Assembly: GCA_033961575.1 (NCBI GenBank)
Contig: CM066737.1
Span: 85,990,271 to 86,054,270, forward strand
Direction: 5' to 3'
Origin: Aselliscus stoliczkanus
Lineage: Eukaryota > Chordata > Mammalia > Chiroptera > Hipposideridae
DNA: 64,000 nucleotides
Below the pieces are notes generated by a model. The model did no database searches. It was not told where the DNA came from and saw only the letters and a list, made by a program, of their open reading frames with translations. Below are positions 10,990-22,759 of the stretch, piece after piece. Position 1 is the first letter of the stretch; each line of letters starts with the position of its first letter. The position numbers were made by a program, and so were the translations under genes.

Positions 10990-11640
10990 TTAATAACAGC
11001 TTCACAAATGACTTGGAGAATCAGCTTAGAGGTAAGTTTCATTAACTGCGTTTTCCCTCATTCTTGAAGCCAACCATTCTTGAGAAATAAATTAGCAGCA
11101 TCTGTCTTTGAAGATCACAATAAAGGCTGAAGTTAACAATGAAGTCTTGATTCTGGACTGATCCAGAGTAATTTTTTCCCCCCAGAATAGTCATTAGTGA
11201 ATTTGTGTAAGCATGTGTGAGCATTATCTTCTCTTTTAGCTCTGCACTCTCTTCTGATAGTGGTTTATTGTAATTTTCCATCTCAGATGCACTTACTAAG
11301 GCTTTTGTTTTTAAGAGCTAGTGTGTCCAAAGGACAGCAGAAGTAAGCTTCCAAAACAGTCAGAGAAGCATTGGTGGAATAAAAATGGAAACCAATGGGA
11401 ATCCGACAGGAATTACAGAATAAAAGTTTATAGGTGCTTCCTATGAATAAACCTTCTATGTCCAGTGTAAGAGTGTTTCCCAAAGGATGTCATCTCTGAC
11501 TCTTCTTGGGCTGAAGCCAGGGTCCTTGGCTCCTCAGCTCCCAGTCTTCCAGAACCCAGTGGTGGGGACTTCTTTACCACCTGCTTGTTCCATTCCATGG
11601 AAGTTATAAAACACAGTTCAATGATTACTTTCTTAGTCCC
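10990..11640 (-). pseudogene. OIP5: OIP5 (MIS18-beta) processed pseudogene
   Basis: On the minus strand this intronless block is homologous to OIP5, the MIS18-beta subunit that licenses CENP-A loading at centromeres. The Yippee/Mis18 domain is visible at 11300-11470: GSTYKLLFCNSC, then IPIGFHFYST, matching the CxxC zinc-site region and following strand. The C-terminal helix follows at 11170-11290 (PLSEESAELKEKIMLTHA). Upstream, 11480-11620 aligns with the N-terminal exon at nucleotide level (GCAGGTGGTAAAGAAG, GGGAGCTGAGGAGCCA) but with the middle deleted. Several frameshifts, an internal deletion and a run past the normal stop break the frame. Exons are fused without introns, so it is a retrocopy; no poly(A) tail remains. 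Confidence 0.8.
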
Positions 11641-11644
11641 ACTA

Positions 11645-12170
11645 TCACAAAAGTTACTCTGTGGGAACTTAGCACAGCACCAAAAACAATCTTTTGATAT
11701 CTGAAGAGGTACTTTTTATGTTTCTATGTTTATTTCTGACTTATGGTTGGGGTAGAGAAATGAAGCCATAATCTCCCTCAGTGCTGGAGAGTCTAATTGA
11801 GAAAAGCCTTTTGAGATTTGAAATATTTTCCTGTTCTGGAGAGTAAATTAGTTTATACAGTCTCCAAAATTAATGGAGCTTTATTCTAATGAATTTATAG
11901 AGATTTGTAAATGATTCTTTATATTTCACAATTCAAAAGATTTTTAGAAAAATAAAGAAACTGAAACTTTAAATGTGCTAGACTTTAAGAGAAAAAAAAT
12001 CGTTTTTTTTCTTTTCTTTTCTTTTTTTTTTTACAGAAACTGTATGTTTACCAAGTTCAGATATTCAAGTTGAATCTTTGTACAAATTAGACTGGTTTCA
12101 AAATAGTTACATGACTTTTCTCTAATTTTAATAAGTGTTAAATATAATACAGTCAAAGTCTTTTATTTCT
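11645..12170. other. Stretch without recognised features, pyrimidine tract inside
   Basis: A CTTTT-rich tract lies at 12003-12032 and ends in TTTTACAG. It could mimic a splice acceptor, but no exon can be argued for downstream. Confidence 0.45.
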
Positions 12171-12174
12171 TATA

Positions 12175-12420
12175 TTTATGTTTATTATTTTATGTATCTA
12201 TTTAAATTAAAGTTTACTGGGGTGACAATGGTTAATAGTTACATAGGTTTCAATTGTACAATTCTGTAACACATCATCTATATATCACACTGTGTGTTCA
12301 CCACCCAGAGTCAGTTCTCCTTCTATCACCATATATTTGATCCCATTTACCCTCATCTACCACCCCCCACCCCATTTACCCTCTGGTAATCACTAAACTA
12401 TTGTCTGTGTCTATGGGTAT
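12175..12420 (-). repeat. L1 3' end fragment
   Basis: AAAGTTTACTGGGGTGACAA, ACATAGGTTTCAATTGTACA and the CACCCAGAGTCAGTTCTCC block are an antisense L1 3' UTR. It abuts an oppositely oriented L1 piece at 12425. Confidence 0.65.
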
Positions 12421-12424
12421 TTAC

Positions 12425-12795
12425 CCCCAAAATCTGAAAATGTTTATCTGTAAAGTTATATGTGCACTGGTGTCCATTGAAGCTTTATTTACAGTGGCCA
12501 AGACATGGAAACAACCAAAGTGTCCTTCAATAGATGATTGGATAAAGAAGATGTGGTATATATACACAGTGTAATACTATTCTGCTATTAGAAAAGATGA
12601 AATGGTGCCATTTGCAACAACATGGATGGATCTTGAGACTATTATGCTAAGTGAAATAAATCAGACATAAAAAGTTGAGAACCACATGACTTCACTAATA
12701 TGTGGGATATAAAACAGAAAGCAACAAAGGAACAAGACAAACAAAAAAAGAAACAAAAACTCATAGACATAGACAATAGATTAGAGGTTTATATT
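12425..12795 (+). repeat. L1 ORF2 C-terminal fragment
   Basis: Sense-oriented L1: TTTACAGTGGCCAAGACATG, GATAAAGAAGATGTGGTATA and ACAACATGGATGGATCTTGA are the conserved end of ORF2. Together with the antisense tail at 12175 it forms a head-to-head arrangement, as produced by twin priming or by two insertions. Confidence 0.75.
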
Positions 12796-12799
12796 TTAT

Positions 12800-13580
12800 G
12801 AAAAGACTAGTAACTCTGAGCTTCATAAACTTTATATTGGTTTATTGATCAGATAACCAAATGTATTTCTATATACTGTTTAGGACTGTGAACAATTTAA
12901 AACTGTGTTTTCATACTGTGACAAAGTTTTTATGCCAATGGTAATTATGCACAAAGTAATATGGATGTCTGTACATAATTTCCAAAATTCTTACATGGGC
13001 TCATGAGCTTAGCTCATTTGCTAATTGTTTTGCATGATAGACATTGTCTTTGTAAAGAAGCAGTTAGTTACGTTGATTAAAAGATATAGTTTCTGTGGGT
13101 AACCGAGACCTTACAAAATCAATAATAGCAGAAAATCACAACAGTGTGTGCAAGGTATTGGGATGTATTTTATTTAAAAAGTGAGAGTAGTTTGTAAAAT
13201 AAGCAGTCTGCTAAAAAATGTGAAAGAGGGTAACAAAAGACAGAACCAGGATATCTATAGAGAGCTGCAGAATTTTTGCAGGTAGGAAATTTAGTCTTGG
13301 TTTAAAATAACTTCAAATAATGGAGCTGAAAAGAAGCACTGAAGTGTATAATATTTTGACAAACTTTGCTCATTGTTGATGGGCTTATTCACAAGATGAT
13401 TTATAAAGAAAGGAGCTTATGAATCTTTTATTTGGTTTTCTCTTTGTTAAAATGAAAATTGAAGTTTTTAGTCTTAACAAAGAGTAGCAAAAAGGTTACT
13501 CTTTCTGTAATCTGCTCAGAGAGAAGAGATCCAGTACTTCATGAAAAAAATTTTCAGTGCTTTGTGTTGAATTTATTGAC
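12800..13580. other. Stretch without recognised features
   Basis: AT-rich, with no coding frame above 64 codons and no RNA gene seen. Confidence 0.5.
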
Positions 13581-13584
13581 TTCT

Positions 13585-13765
13585 ATAACAGGAGGCAGAA
13601 ATTTTTTCCTACAAAGGGCTAAATGTAAATATTTTAGGCTTTGGGTACTATAAGGGCTGTATGATCTGGCACAACTACCCTGTCACTGTAGCAGGGAACC
13701 AGTCAAAGACAATATGAAAATGATTAAGCATGGCTTTGTTCAATAAAACTTTATTTATGAGCATT
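13585..13765 (+). repeat. MER5A-like DNA transposon relic
   Basis: AAATATTTTAGGCTTTGGGT, CTGTCACTGTAGCAGGGAAC and CAATAAAACTTTATTTATG follow the order of the short non-autonomous hAT element MER5A. It is ancient and shared by placental mammals. Confidence 0.75.
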
Positions 13766-13769
13766 GACG

Positions 13770-14125
13770 TTTCATACAATTTTCACATGTCACAAAATGT
13801 TATTCCTATTTTCATTGTTTTCAAACATTTAAAAATCTAGTAATTATTCCTAACTTATGTGAGTACACTATACCCATGAACTCATGAATAGGTCTATGGG
13901 CAGTGCTAATTTCTGTGACAGATGATTAAAAAATAAAAGAACAGAAGGTCTTCATTTTTGAAAGAACTAAAATTTCTTACAACCATGTAAACTTCTATGT
14001 TTATTTTAAAATATTATATTGCCACTTTGATTAAAGAGATAACCAAATATTGTTTCTCAGGTTTCCATCATCTTATCTTAATGAAGTACCTAAATTTCCT
14101 TTGATTAAAAAAAGAAACTATTGGA
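13770..14125. other. Stretch without recognised features
   Basis: AT-rich and unassigned. It is followed directly by a short SINE. Confidence 0.45.
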
Positions 14126-14129
14126 CTAT

Positions 14130-14250
14130 AGGCTGGCTGAGTTGGTTAATGGCTGGGCACGTTGGTTAAGAGTTAGCTTGGGACACCAGCAGCCCCGGTT
14201 CGCGTCCCACATATGAGGGCCAGTGACACTGCCCTCAAAAAAAAAGAAAA
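14130..14250 (+). mobile_element. Short tRNA-derived SINE, copy 1
   Basis: A ~115-bp SINE: head with GTTGGTTAAGAG, middle CAGCCCCGGTTCGCGTCCCA (B-box like), then GAGGGCCAGTGACACTGCCC and an A-rich tail. The head contains a partial repeat of GGTTAATGGCTGGG/GGTTAAGAG, a small internal duplication. Confidence 0.8.
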
Positions 14251-14255
14251 AGGAA

Positions 14256-14905
14256 CCTAATTCTCACTGAAATATCAGAATTCAGAACCAACTATGTTTA
14301 ACATTTTCTTATGTTTGTGGTAATAGTTATTTTCATTACTAATAAGAATCTGTCTCTGTTTTACTTCAAACTGAAAAAAACTGTACAACTAAAGACATAC
14401 TGTAGTATTATATTTGGGGATGAATCACTTTTAATCATGTACAACAAGTCCACCATTAAAGAACAAGAGCACCAATGACTACAAAATCCTCACAGGAAAC
14501 TGGCCTGATACTTGGTTTATAGGACTACAGACTCACAAGTGATAAATCAAATTACTTCCTGGCAGGCCAGGAACCTTAGCATATTTTGAGAACCTTGAGA
14601 AGGACAAATTTGCTAATTGTGTGTGTATTACAGTGATCTCTAGGGGAGAGATTTTCTTGGCCATGACTTCTTGGCCTAGACTTTATAAAGTCTTTTAAGT
14701 GGCTCAATCCTAGATTCTTTAAGAAAATTTACAAAAAGAGCTAATAGTTTTGCCTCAGTATATGTTAAATACTCCATGATGAAGGAAGCTTATATGATAA
14801 TTTAACACCTCTTATTGCATCTGTGAATATAATCAGTCTCAACTGTCATGAGGCCAACCATTTATTCTGGTCAGTATTTGGAGATAATTTTTGACCAAAA
14901 CAAAA
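14256..14905. other. Stretch without recognised features
   Basis: Nothing assignable before the LTR that starts near 14910. Confidence 0.45.
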
Positions 14906-14909
14906 TGCT

Positions 14910-15728
14910 ATGTATGGACTGTATGTTTGTGTCCCCACAAAGTTTGTTTGTTTTTTAAAGATTTTATTGGGGAATCAGGGGAGGGAAACAGCATTGGGGA
15001 ACCGTGGAAGGGGAACAGACAAGTTGCTGTCCTTTTGTTCTTCAGTCTAGTTGTGCAGGATGTTGCTTCACTGGCCCATGTTGGTATCATCGTTGCGCTC
15101 TTCTCGGGTGAGGCAGATCAGTCGCCAGCCTCTGGATGGCCGCTCACAGCAGCTCTTGGTAGCTCACACCAGCTGCCAGCTACTCACGCTGGCAGCCGGC
15201 CACTCACTGTAGCCTATGGCAGCCCACTGCAGCAGGGGCTGCTGCTATGCCGTCCCAGGGAATCACAGCAGCCCAGCTCCAGGTGGAGCTGTTGTTCACC
15301 ATCTTAGCTGTAGAGGGCAGTGTCACTGGCCCTCATATGTGGGATCCGAACTAGGGCCACTAGTGTCCCAAGCCAGCTCTTAACCAACGAACCACTCTGC
15401 CAGCCCATGTCCCCACAAAGTTTATATGTTGAAACCCTAATCCCCCATGTGATAGTATTTGGAGATGGGACTTTGAGGAGGTGATTAGGTCATAAAGGTG
15501 GAGCCTTCATGAATGGGATTAGTGGTCTTCAAAGAAGAGACATGAGAGAGATGATCTCTCTCTCTGCCATGTAGGACACAGCAATATGACAGCCATCTGC
15601 CAACCAAGAAGGGCACTCACTCTCACCAGATCCTGACTATGCTGACCATGATCTTGTACTTCCCAGCCTCCAGAACTGTGAGAAATGCATTGTTCTTTAA
15701 GCCTCCCACTCTGTTGACTAAGACAGGG
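14910..15728 (+). repeat. MLT1-type MaLR LTR, split by a SINE
   Basis: GGACTGTATGTTTGTGTCCC opens the LTR; after the SINE it resumes with TTGAAACCCTAATCCCCCAT, GGAGATGGGACTTTGAGGAG, CATGAATGGGATTAGTGGTC, CTTCCCAGCCTCCAGAACTG and ends GTTGACTAAGACA. This order is typical of MLT1 LTRs. Without the SINE it is about 360 bp. Confidence 0.8.
14946..15407 (-). mobile_element. Long composite tRNA-derived SINE, copy 2
   Basis: Antisense, inserted into the MLT1-type LTR. The 16-bp target-site duplication TGTCCCCACAAAGTTT is perfect (14930-14945 and 15408-15423). The 138-codon frame crossing it is non-genic. Confidence 0.9.
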
Positions 15729-15729
15729 A

Positions 15730-16165
15730 TATTTTAAAGAAAACTATTAAAACTGGAAAACGGCAGAAAAGGTGGGTGGTATGTCTTTTCAAATATTATT
15801 CTGAGACATCATTTAAATAAACTCACCCACAGATTATGTAATTTTCTAGAGGAATGTACTTGTGTTTGCCTTAGCTATTTAATACTTGATCAGAACCCAG
15901 ATACTATGAAGTTACTTGATAGCATGAAAATTTCTACCTGACAGAAAAGATAATCCTGATGGTTATGGCTTGATTGCCCCATAGGACAATAATGAGTTTT
16001 ATATAACCTTGCAGTCCTACTCTACACATTTTTAGATGGCATTCTTGGTAGACTGTATAAACCCCTCTTCATCAAATGCTCTTGGACTAAATTTTACCAT
16101 TTTACTGGTTTCCTCATTCATTAATGAGTTGAATAAAATAATTGATATATGCTCATTTTATATTC
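15730..16165. other. Stretch without recognised features
   Basis: AT-rich. The long frame that begins at 16036 owes its length to the SINE it runs into. Confidence 0.5.
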
Positions 16166-16180
16166 ATATAAGTCATTTTT

Positions 16181-16616
16181 TTTTAAGATTTTATTGGGGA
16201 ATTGGCGGAGGGGAACAGCGTTGGGGAATCGGGGAAGGGGAACAGACAAGTTGCTGTCCTTTTTTGCTTCAGTCTTGTTGCGGAGGATGTTGCTTCACTG
16301 TTGGTATCGTCATTGCGCTCTTCCCGGATGAGGCAGATCGGTCGCTGGCCTCTGGATGTCGCTCACCGCGGCTATTGGCAGCTCACTCTTGGCTGCCAGC
16401 CGCTCACGCTGGCTGCGGGCCACTCACTGCAGCCTATGGCAGCCCACTGCAGCAGGGGCCGCAGCCCACACCATCCCCGGGGCTGACACAGCCCAGCTCC
16501 AGGTGGAGCTGTTAGCTGTAGAGGGCAGTGTCACTGGCCCTCATGTGGGATCTGAACCGGGGCCGCTGGCATCCCAAAACCAGCGCTTAACCAATGCACC
16601 ACTCGACCGGCCCCCG
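16181..16616 (-). mobile_element. Long composite tRNA-derived SINE, copy 3
   Basis: Antisense; 14-bp perfect target-site duplication TATAAGTCATTTTT at 16167-16180 and 16617-16630. This copy and copy 1 share several bases that copy 2 lacks (for example the absence of the GGCCCATG block before GTTGGTATC), so they belong to one subfamily. Confidence 0.9.
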
Positions 16617-16630
16617 TATAAGTCATTTTT

Positions 16631-17395
16631 AACTTTTTAAAAATACTTTGGCCCATATAAGGCAATCATGTTTATAAAAGGCAGCATTTTTATATAAATA
16701 CATGAATTCATATGGGTAATCACATAAGGTTTCAATGTCACAAAACAGAATATAGGGCTAAATTTTAGTATCTTTTTACCTTGAGTTATACTTAAATTTT
16801 CTGATTCAGACTTTGGATTAATTAATTAATTAATCCTTCTGTGATGGCAAAGAGGATGGCAGGCTTTCTGAACACAGACTAAATGGTCTTAATGTCATGA
16901 ACCAGGAATTGTCTCTAGAAATAACTGATCCTCTTTTCCAATTACTTTCAGAAATGGAAGGATAATAGTAAATCTGCCAAAGGCAAAATTGTTTTTGGTA
17001 GATATTTTCCAGTGGTCATATTATGAATACTAATGAAGCCAGTGCAGCAATTTGTTTAGTTATTTCAATGTGCATTTAGCAGCTGACTCAAACTTGGCAG
17101 GCCACTGGGAAACAGTATTGCACAAAATTGGAATTTTTTTTCTCTTACAGGACTGATACTGAAATTTTCCTCTGGCCAGGGTGGAATACACTTGCACTTA
17201 TAAATTTCCCATGTAAGTGTCTATATTGTATTCTGTAATATGAAACTCTAGGATCTTCATCAACCATTTGCTCAGGCAGGTGAATAAATTCAAAGCTGTC
17301 TGGAAGAAAAATGCTGAACTTGTCTGCAGGCAAAATTACTTAGAGGTGAAAAGTAATTTTGTCATCTCATCTCAGTGAGAATAAGGTCCTTTGCT
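16631..17395. other. Stretch without recognised features
   Basis: A TTAATTAATTAATTAA motif lies at 16818-16833. No gene, RNA or repeat family is recognised. Confidence 0.45.
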
Positions 17396-17399
17396 TTCT

Positions 17400-17660
17400 T
17401 AATTTAAAAACTTACACTCCTCTCCTCCCAAACTCAACCTTCAGTCCTTGTACTTTTCTTTTCAGAAATTATCAATATATACCTTTTTATTTATTAATTT
17501 TCTCTTTTCCTTGCTAAAGTATAAACTTCCTGAGATCAGAGATTTTTGTCTGTATATCTTATTTCTTGCTATAACCCGCTAGTTAATAAATGTGTCTGGT
17601 GCATAGTAAGTGCTCAATACATACAAATTAAATGAACTGAATGAAGGGAATAGATGAATG
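17400..17660 (+). repeat. L2 LINE 3' end
   Basis: TAAACTTCCTGAGATCAGAG, TGTGTCTGGTGCATAGTAAG and TGCTCAATACATACAAATTA followed by AATGAACTGAATGAA make the well-known 3' end of LINE L2. Confidence 0.7.
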
Positions 17661-17718
17661 AATGTATGGGCCTTATCTAAGTCCATTTAATCCTGTGATA
17701 ATATAAGAAATTCTTAAA

Positions 17719-18185
17719 TGGGTCAGCCGAGTGGCAAGTTGGTTAAGAGCTGGCTTGGGATGCCAGCGGCCCCAGTTTGGATCCCACACATGAGGGCCAG
17801 CGACACTGCCCTCTACAGCTAAGATGGTGAACAACAGCTCCACCTGGAGCTGGGCTGCTGTGATTCCCTGGGAAGGCATAGCAGCAGCCCCTGCTGCAGT
17901 GGGCTGCCATAGGCTACAGTGAGTGGCCGGCTGCCAGCGTGAGTAGCTGGCAGCCGGTGTGAGCTGCCAAGAGCTGCTGTGAGCGGCCATCCAGAGGCCG
18001 GAGACCGATCTGCCTCACCTGAGAAGAGAGCACAATGATGATAGCAACATGGGCCAATGAAGCAACGTCCTCCACAACTAGACTGAAGAACAAAAGGACA
18101 GCAACTTGTCTGTTCCCTTTCACCAGTTCCCCAATGCTGTTTTCTCTCCCCTGATTCCCCAATAAAATCTTTAAAATAGAAAAAA
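17719..18185 (+). mobile_element. Long composite tRNA-derived SINE, copy 4
   Basis: Sense orientation: head GGTCAGCCGAGTGGCAAGTT, body with CTCCACCTGGAGCTGGGCTG and CCTCCACAACTAGACTGAAG, tail CCAATAAAATCTTTAAAATA with A-run. Target-site duplication AAGAAATTCTTAAA at 17705-17718 and 18186-18199. Confidence 0.9.
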
Positions 18186-18199
18186 AAGAAATTCTTAAA

Positions 18200-18724
18200 C
18201 TAGTCATAGCATCTCTCATTTGAAGTTTCTTTTTATTACATAATGAGATTTATACGATCTTTTTTATTTTATTTTATTTTTATTTGGTTTACTTGATTTT
18301 GATGTTTGTTTAAACATTAAAATTTGATGTTTAATAAATGACAGAAACTATTACCCTAGGTCATTATTATACTACAGTCTTACAAATTCAACAATTTGTA
18401 AAGATTTTTCTTTCCATTTTAGTAATTTCTTGTGTAGTTTTATAGTCCTCTCAAATTATGTTGTAATCAGATAAAGTATACATTATAAATAAACATCACC
18501 TATATGTAGACCATAAAACATCCATTTTGAAAACCCTGAAATGGTTGTTAAAATGTTACTCGTATACCTGTTCTACCAAAACCCTCCAGGAAACAAAATA
18601 AGCTTGAAAGAGAAATTCTTTTTCTACCTTGAATGTATTATGAACAACCATGAATTTTGAATAATTAATTCCCACAAAAGTGTTATATACATTTAAGTTA
18701 ATTGTAGTGATAGAAGTTTTCTTT
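18200..18724. other. Stretch without recognised features
   Basis: AT-rich, with a TTTTATTTTATTTTA tract near 18262. Ends at the duplication of the next SINE. Confidence 0.45.
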
Positions 18725-18740
18725 TAGAATATATGCTATG

Positions 18741-18844
18741 TGGGCCGGCCGAGTGGCGCGGTGGTTAAGCGCTGGCTTGGGAAGCCAGCAGCCCCGGTTT
18801 GGGTCCCACTTATGAGGGCCAGTGACACTGCCCTCAAAAAAAAA
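18741..18844 (+). mobile_element. Short tRNA-derived SINE, copy 2
   Basis: About 100 bp: GGGCCGGCCGAGTGGCGCGG, GGTTAAGCGCTGGCTTGGGA, then GAGGGCCAGTGACACTGCCC and an A-tail. A perfect 16-bp target-site duplication TAGAATATATGCTATG lies at 18725-18740 and 18845-18860, so this is a complete, young insertion, not a truncated long copy. Confidence 0.92.
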
Positions 18845-18860
18845 TAGAATATATGCTATG

Positions 18861-20955
18861 ACTACATTGGTAAGAGAAGTGTGACATTTCTCCTATTGAG
18901 AAAAGATAATCAAAGGAAGTTAGTGTAGAAGGATAATTAAATGCATTCAAAAATTGCATTCTAATTTCTAGGAGGCTTTGCTTTTTATCTGGTGAATTAA
19001 AAAAAGAAGTTCCCACATGAAAAAAATTTTAGGTAGTATTACTTCACTATCAACAACTCCAGATTGACCAAATATATTCATTTTCCCACAAATGTCAACT
19101 AAATTAATCAGCGTACAGTTGGTTAAATAAAACAAAAGATAAGACATTGCCTATGAATATATATTTTGTCATCTGCAGTACGTTAACATTCAAATTGATA
19201 TTTTTGACTGTAAATATAAACATAAAAACATAATTTGACTATAAATTCAATTGAAGGTACAAAAAGAGAAAAAAATTTAAATACTGATAAGTAGTGTAAA
19301 CATTCCTTTTATTTGTGCACCAAAAGAGTCTTTGTCAGTCTTTGGAACCTATAATAATTTTCTCTTGAAGAACAATGCAGATATTATTTAGGGATTTTCA
19401 AATTATGATGGCAGATAATGACTAATAATTTGCTCTGCCACCATTAGAATACACAATAAATCTTCCAAAAAGTTTCAAACTTTCAACAGCATTGGAAATC
19501 AGAAATCTCTAATCTATAAAACTCAAAGAAGTATTTCTATATACTAAAGTGGAAGTGAGGTCATGAGGAGGTGACCATGGGGGTGGACAACAGAGATGTG
19601 GAGGGATGAAGGGACCATAGAAACTTTCATTCATTTATCTGTTAAATTGCTTCATTCTCCCATGAAAAAAAGAGAAGACTGTATCATCTGTTCTCCCCAA
19701 TCTGTCCCATTCATGCCTCTCATTCTCCAATAAATCCTATTTGAGTTGAGAGGTATGTGGGAATGGTGTGCTATGGAGAATGTAGTTCTTTATTTATGAT
19801 CTCTGCTAACGAAAGTAAAATCAGTTCCTAAGAGTATCCAGAAACAGATCTTTTCCTTGTTGGTATATAACCAGGAAGTGAGACCAAGGTATCCTTCCTT
19901 AAACCAGAAAATTTACATAAAACAGATACAATTACAAACCAGCAACAACAAAAATTATTTTGCACCAGTTATGGTATGGGGGAATCAATTATCTCTTTGC
20001 TTTACAAATTAAGAAAGTAATTCTAATAACAATTGCCTGGCTATTATGAGAAAGGAGAAATCACTGATTTAGATTTGATACTGACATAACACCAATTTTA
20101 TATCTTCTATTTTATGGATGTTGCAAGTTGCAAAAATAACAACAATAACAAAAGAAAACAAAACCCCAAACTTTTGAAGAGAGATGCACACCATGAACTA
20201 AAATTATAATAGTTTTAGGAAGCTGATTCTCTCTTATGTTCTCAGTCAGAGTGCTGAAAGCTATGATGAAAATACAAGAAACCATGATGAAAATTCAGTT
20301 GATTTTAGCGTCAGGAAGAAATGGATAGAGAATACAGTGAGACAATGTAACGTGTCAAAGGATTTAATATAGCAGACTAAAATAAGTCTTAGAAATAATG
20401 AAGTGTAGTGATGGTGTTGCAGAAACTGAATCTGTCATGTGGAGGACAAATCTAGGACACTTACTCTGCATACAGAATAACAGAAAAAAACAATTACAAA
20501 CCACAAGATAAGACATGAGAGTGAATGAGAAAATTTATGTTCCTAAGGAGGAGATCAAAACCAAAGGATTGAAAGAAAATCAATATGAGATATAATTTAA
20601 GAAAACATTATACAGCTGAAGAAAGGTTTGACTTATAACGCAAAGTGTTTACTAAGAAAAATACCACATCTTATCCTAGTGAATTCGTAAAACATTTCAA
20701 GGAAAAATGAATAATTCTAAAATCAGGGAGGCAGAAAATGATTCCTTTACTCCAAGGAATAGAACATGACCTTCGAAACCTCTGCAATAATAAGTACAGA
20801 GTAAAATTCACAATATTTTGTGAGAGAAAGGAAGTAAAAATTTATGTCAGGTGGCTTGTCAATCAAGTTCGTAGGGCGGAAAAAGTGAACCACCCATATT
20901 CTCTCATAAGAAACACTTGAAGGTATTTCTAGCCAGCTTTGCTATGGATTATTCA
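18861..20955. other. Stretch without recognised features
   Basis: Two kilobases of AT-rich sequence. The only frames are 60 codons or so (for example 20738-20920) and resemble nothing I know. No intact repeat is recognised. Confidence 0.5.
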
Positions 20956-20989
20956 TGGATTTATTAATTAAATATTTAATAACTATCTG

Positions 20990-21480
20990 TAGTATAATTA
21001 TTACAGTCGGACACTATGCTAGGCACTAAGGATGAAAAGATGGGCCAAATTTCACAGAGTACTACAAGGTGATATTTGTACTTACGCAGTGCTAGAGAGA
21101 GTATAACTAAAAGATAGGATCCACAGAGGGATCAAGGATACCTGAGAAAGTTTTCATTCAGTTGAGAACTAAAGTATGAGTAGGAGTAATTAAAGTCATT
21201 AGGATAAAAGAGAAACTGTATTCAAAATCCTGGGAAGGGAGTAACCATGACATGGTCATGGAACTGAAAGAAACCACTGTGACTATAAAGGAGAAAAGAG
21301 GATCGTAGTGTCACATGACACATGCATGGCCTTATAGTCTATATTAATATTTTTGGTCTTTATCTGAAAACCATGGGAACCCGTTGATTGATTTAAGGTG
21401 TGTGTGTGTGTGACATGTTCAGATTCACATTTTTAAAAGCTCACACTGTTTGAGTATTGAGGAATAGATTAAAGGGGAAC
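20990..21480 (+). repeat. Ancient mammal-wide interspersed repeat
   Basis: GGACACTATGCTAGGCACTA, then CATGGCCTTATAGTCTATAT and a TTTTAAAAGCTCACACTGTT block follow the order of a common old mammalian repeat. I cannot name its family with certainty. A short GT microsatellite sits at 21398-21411. A related copy is at 25810-26250. Confidence 0.45.
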
Positions 21481-21706
21481 AATTTGGACAATATGGATAT
21501 AGGGAAACAATCTATGGTGTTATTTTATTTGCACACCTTCAGAGATGGTGAATTAGAGTGGTGATCATGGAGATGGCAAAAGTGGACATCTTGAAGATGT
21601 GCTGGGCTAAAAATTCGGTTTTTGATATGTGAAATTTATTGGACAGTAATTCGTTTCACTAAGTTAAAACATGTTAGAAGAGGTGGGTTCCATGTTGGGG
21701 AGCAGG

Positions 21707-21860
21707 TTACATGTACAATGTGGGGAATTTTTAGGTGTATCCTTTGAGACATTTAAATAAAAATTTCAAATTTCAAATTTTTCAAAATCTCAAATTACAT
21801 GTACAATGTGGGGAATTTTTAGGTATATCCTTTGAGACATTTAAATGAAAATCTCATATT
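21707..21860 (+). repeat. 88-bp tandem duplication
   Basis: TTACATGTACAATGTGGGGA starts at 21707 and again at 21795. The two units match over about 65 bp with few changes (AGGTGTATCC versus AGGTATATCC). A local duplication in non-coding DNA. Confidence 0.9.
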
Positions 21861-21869
21861 TCAAGAAAG

Positions 21870-22575
21870 CCATTGGGTTTGCATTTCTGAGGACAGTTCT
21901 CAGACAGAGATACAAGTCTGTGAATCCTAATGTGGGATTTATTGAAAACTTTGACATTGGATAGGACACAGGAAATGTCACACAGCCTGGTAAAGAGGAA
22001 CTGGTGCTAAGCCCTGAAAGAAGTTAAAAATTAAACTAAGAATAACTATTTTTGTAAACATAATTTTAAAAAAGAGTTCCTTATGGGAAGTTATGTAGGA
22101 AATGGCTCTAATAAGATGGAGGTTTATTTTTTACCACCTAAAATAAATTATATGTGTATGCAATCCAGAACTGGTTTAGTAGTTTCAAGGTATCATCATC
22201 CTTCGCAAGTGATTTGGATTATCAAGTTCTTGGGTTCCAAGATTTCTGCTGTAGGCATAACTTCATGTCCTTGTTCTAGGTAGGAAAAGGAGGAAAATGG
22301 AAAATACCCAGGAGACTTACCTGATTTATTCTCCATCTTGTTGTTTACTCCTGGGTGCAAGGGCATTGGGATATGGAGTTCGAGGCTGGGCGCATGCTGT
22401 CTGGAACTATATGTGCCTTCTGTTAGTAGAGAATAGACATTGGGGAGGCAACTAGCTGTCTCTGCAATAAACATTCTATGGGGAAATCACTCTCATATAC
22501 TAAGTTTATAGTATAGAGTATTACAGACTTTCTGAATGAAATTTTGGCAAATTATATTCAAATATTTAAAATGTT
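21870..22575. other. Stretch without recognised features
   Basis: A somewhat GC-richer block at 22180-22470 carries short frames on both strands with no recognised homology. Confidence 0.4.
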
Positions 22576-22582
22576 TATACAC

Positions 22583-22757
22583 ATTTTTTTTTAAATTGGA
22601 GAACAGTGTGTTTTTCTAGGACCCATCAGCTCCAAGTCAAGTAGTTGTTTCAATCTAGTTGCAGAGGGTGCATGTCAGTAGCCCACATGGGGATCAAACC
22701 GGCAACCTTGGTGTTATGAGCATTTCACTCTAACCAACTGGGCTAACTGGCCGCCCA
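22583..22757 (-). mobile_element. Rhin-like tRNA-derived SINE
   Basis: Antisense: the tail is TTTTTTTTAAATTGGAGAAC, the body reads (reversed) GACTTGGAGCTGATGGGTCC and ends in the tRNA-like head GGCCAGTTAGCCCAGTTGG. From memory this is the layout of Rhin-type SINEs of rhinolophoid bats. It is more diverged than the GGTTAAG-type SINEs in the window. Confidence 0.7.
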
Positions 22758-22759
22758 TA

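Noticed and set aside
12003..12040. Polypyrimidine tract ending in TTTTACAG as a splice acceptor
   Set aside because: No downstream open exon or matching donor; low-complexity CTTTT repeats produce this by chance.
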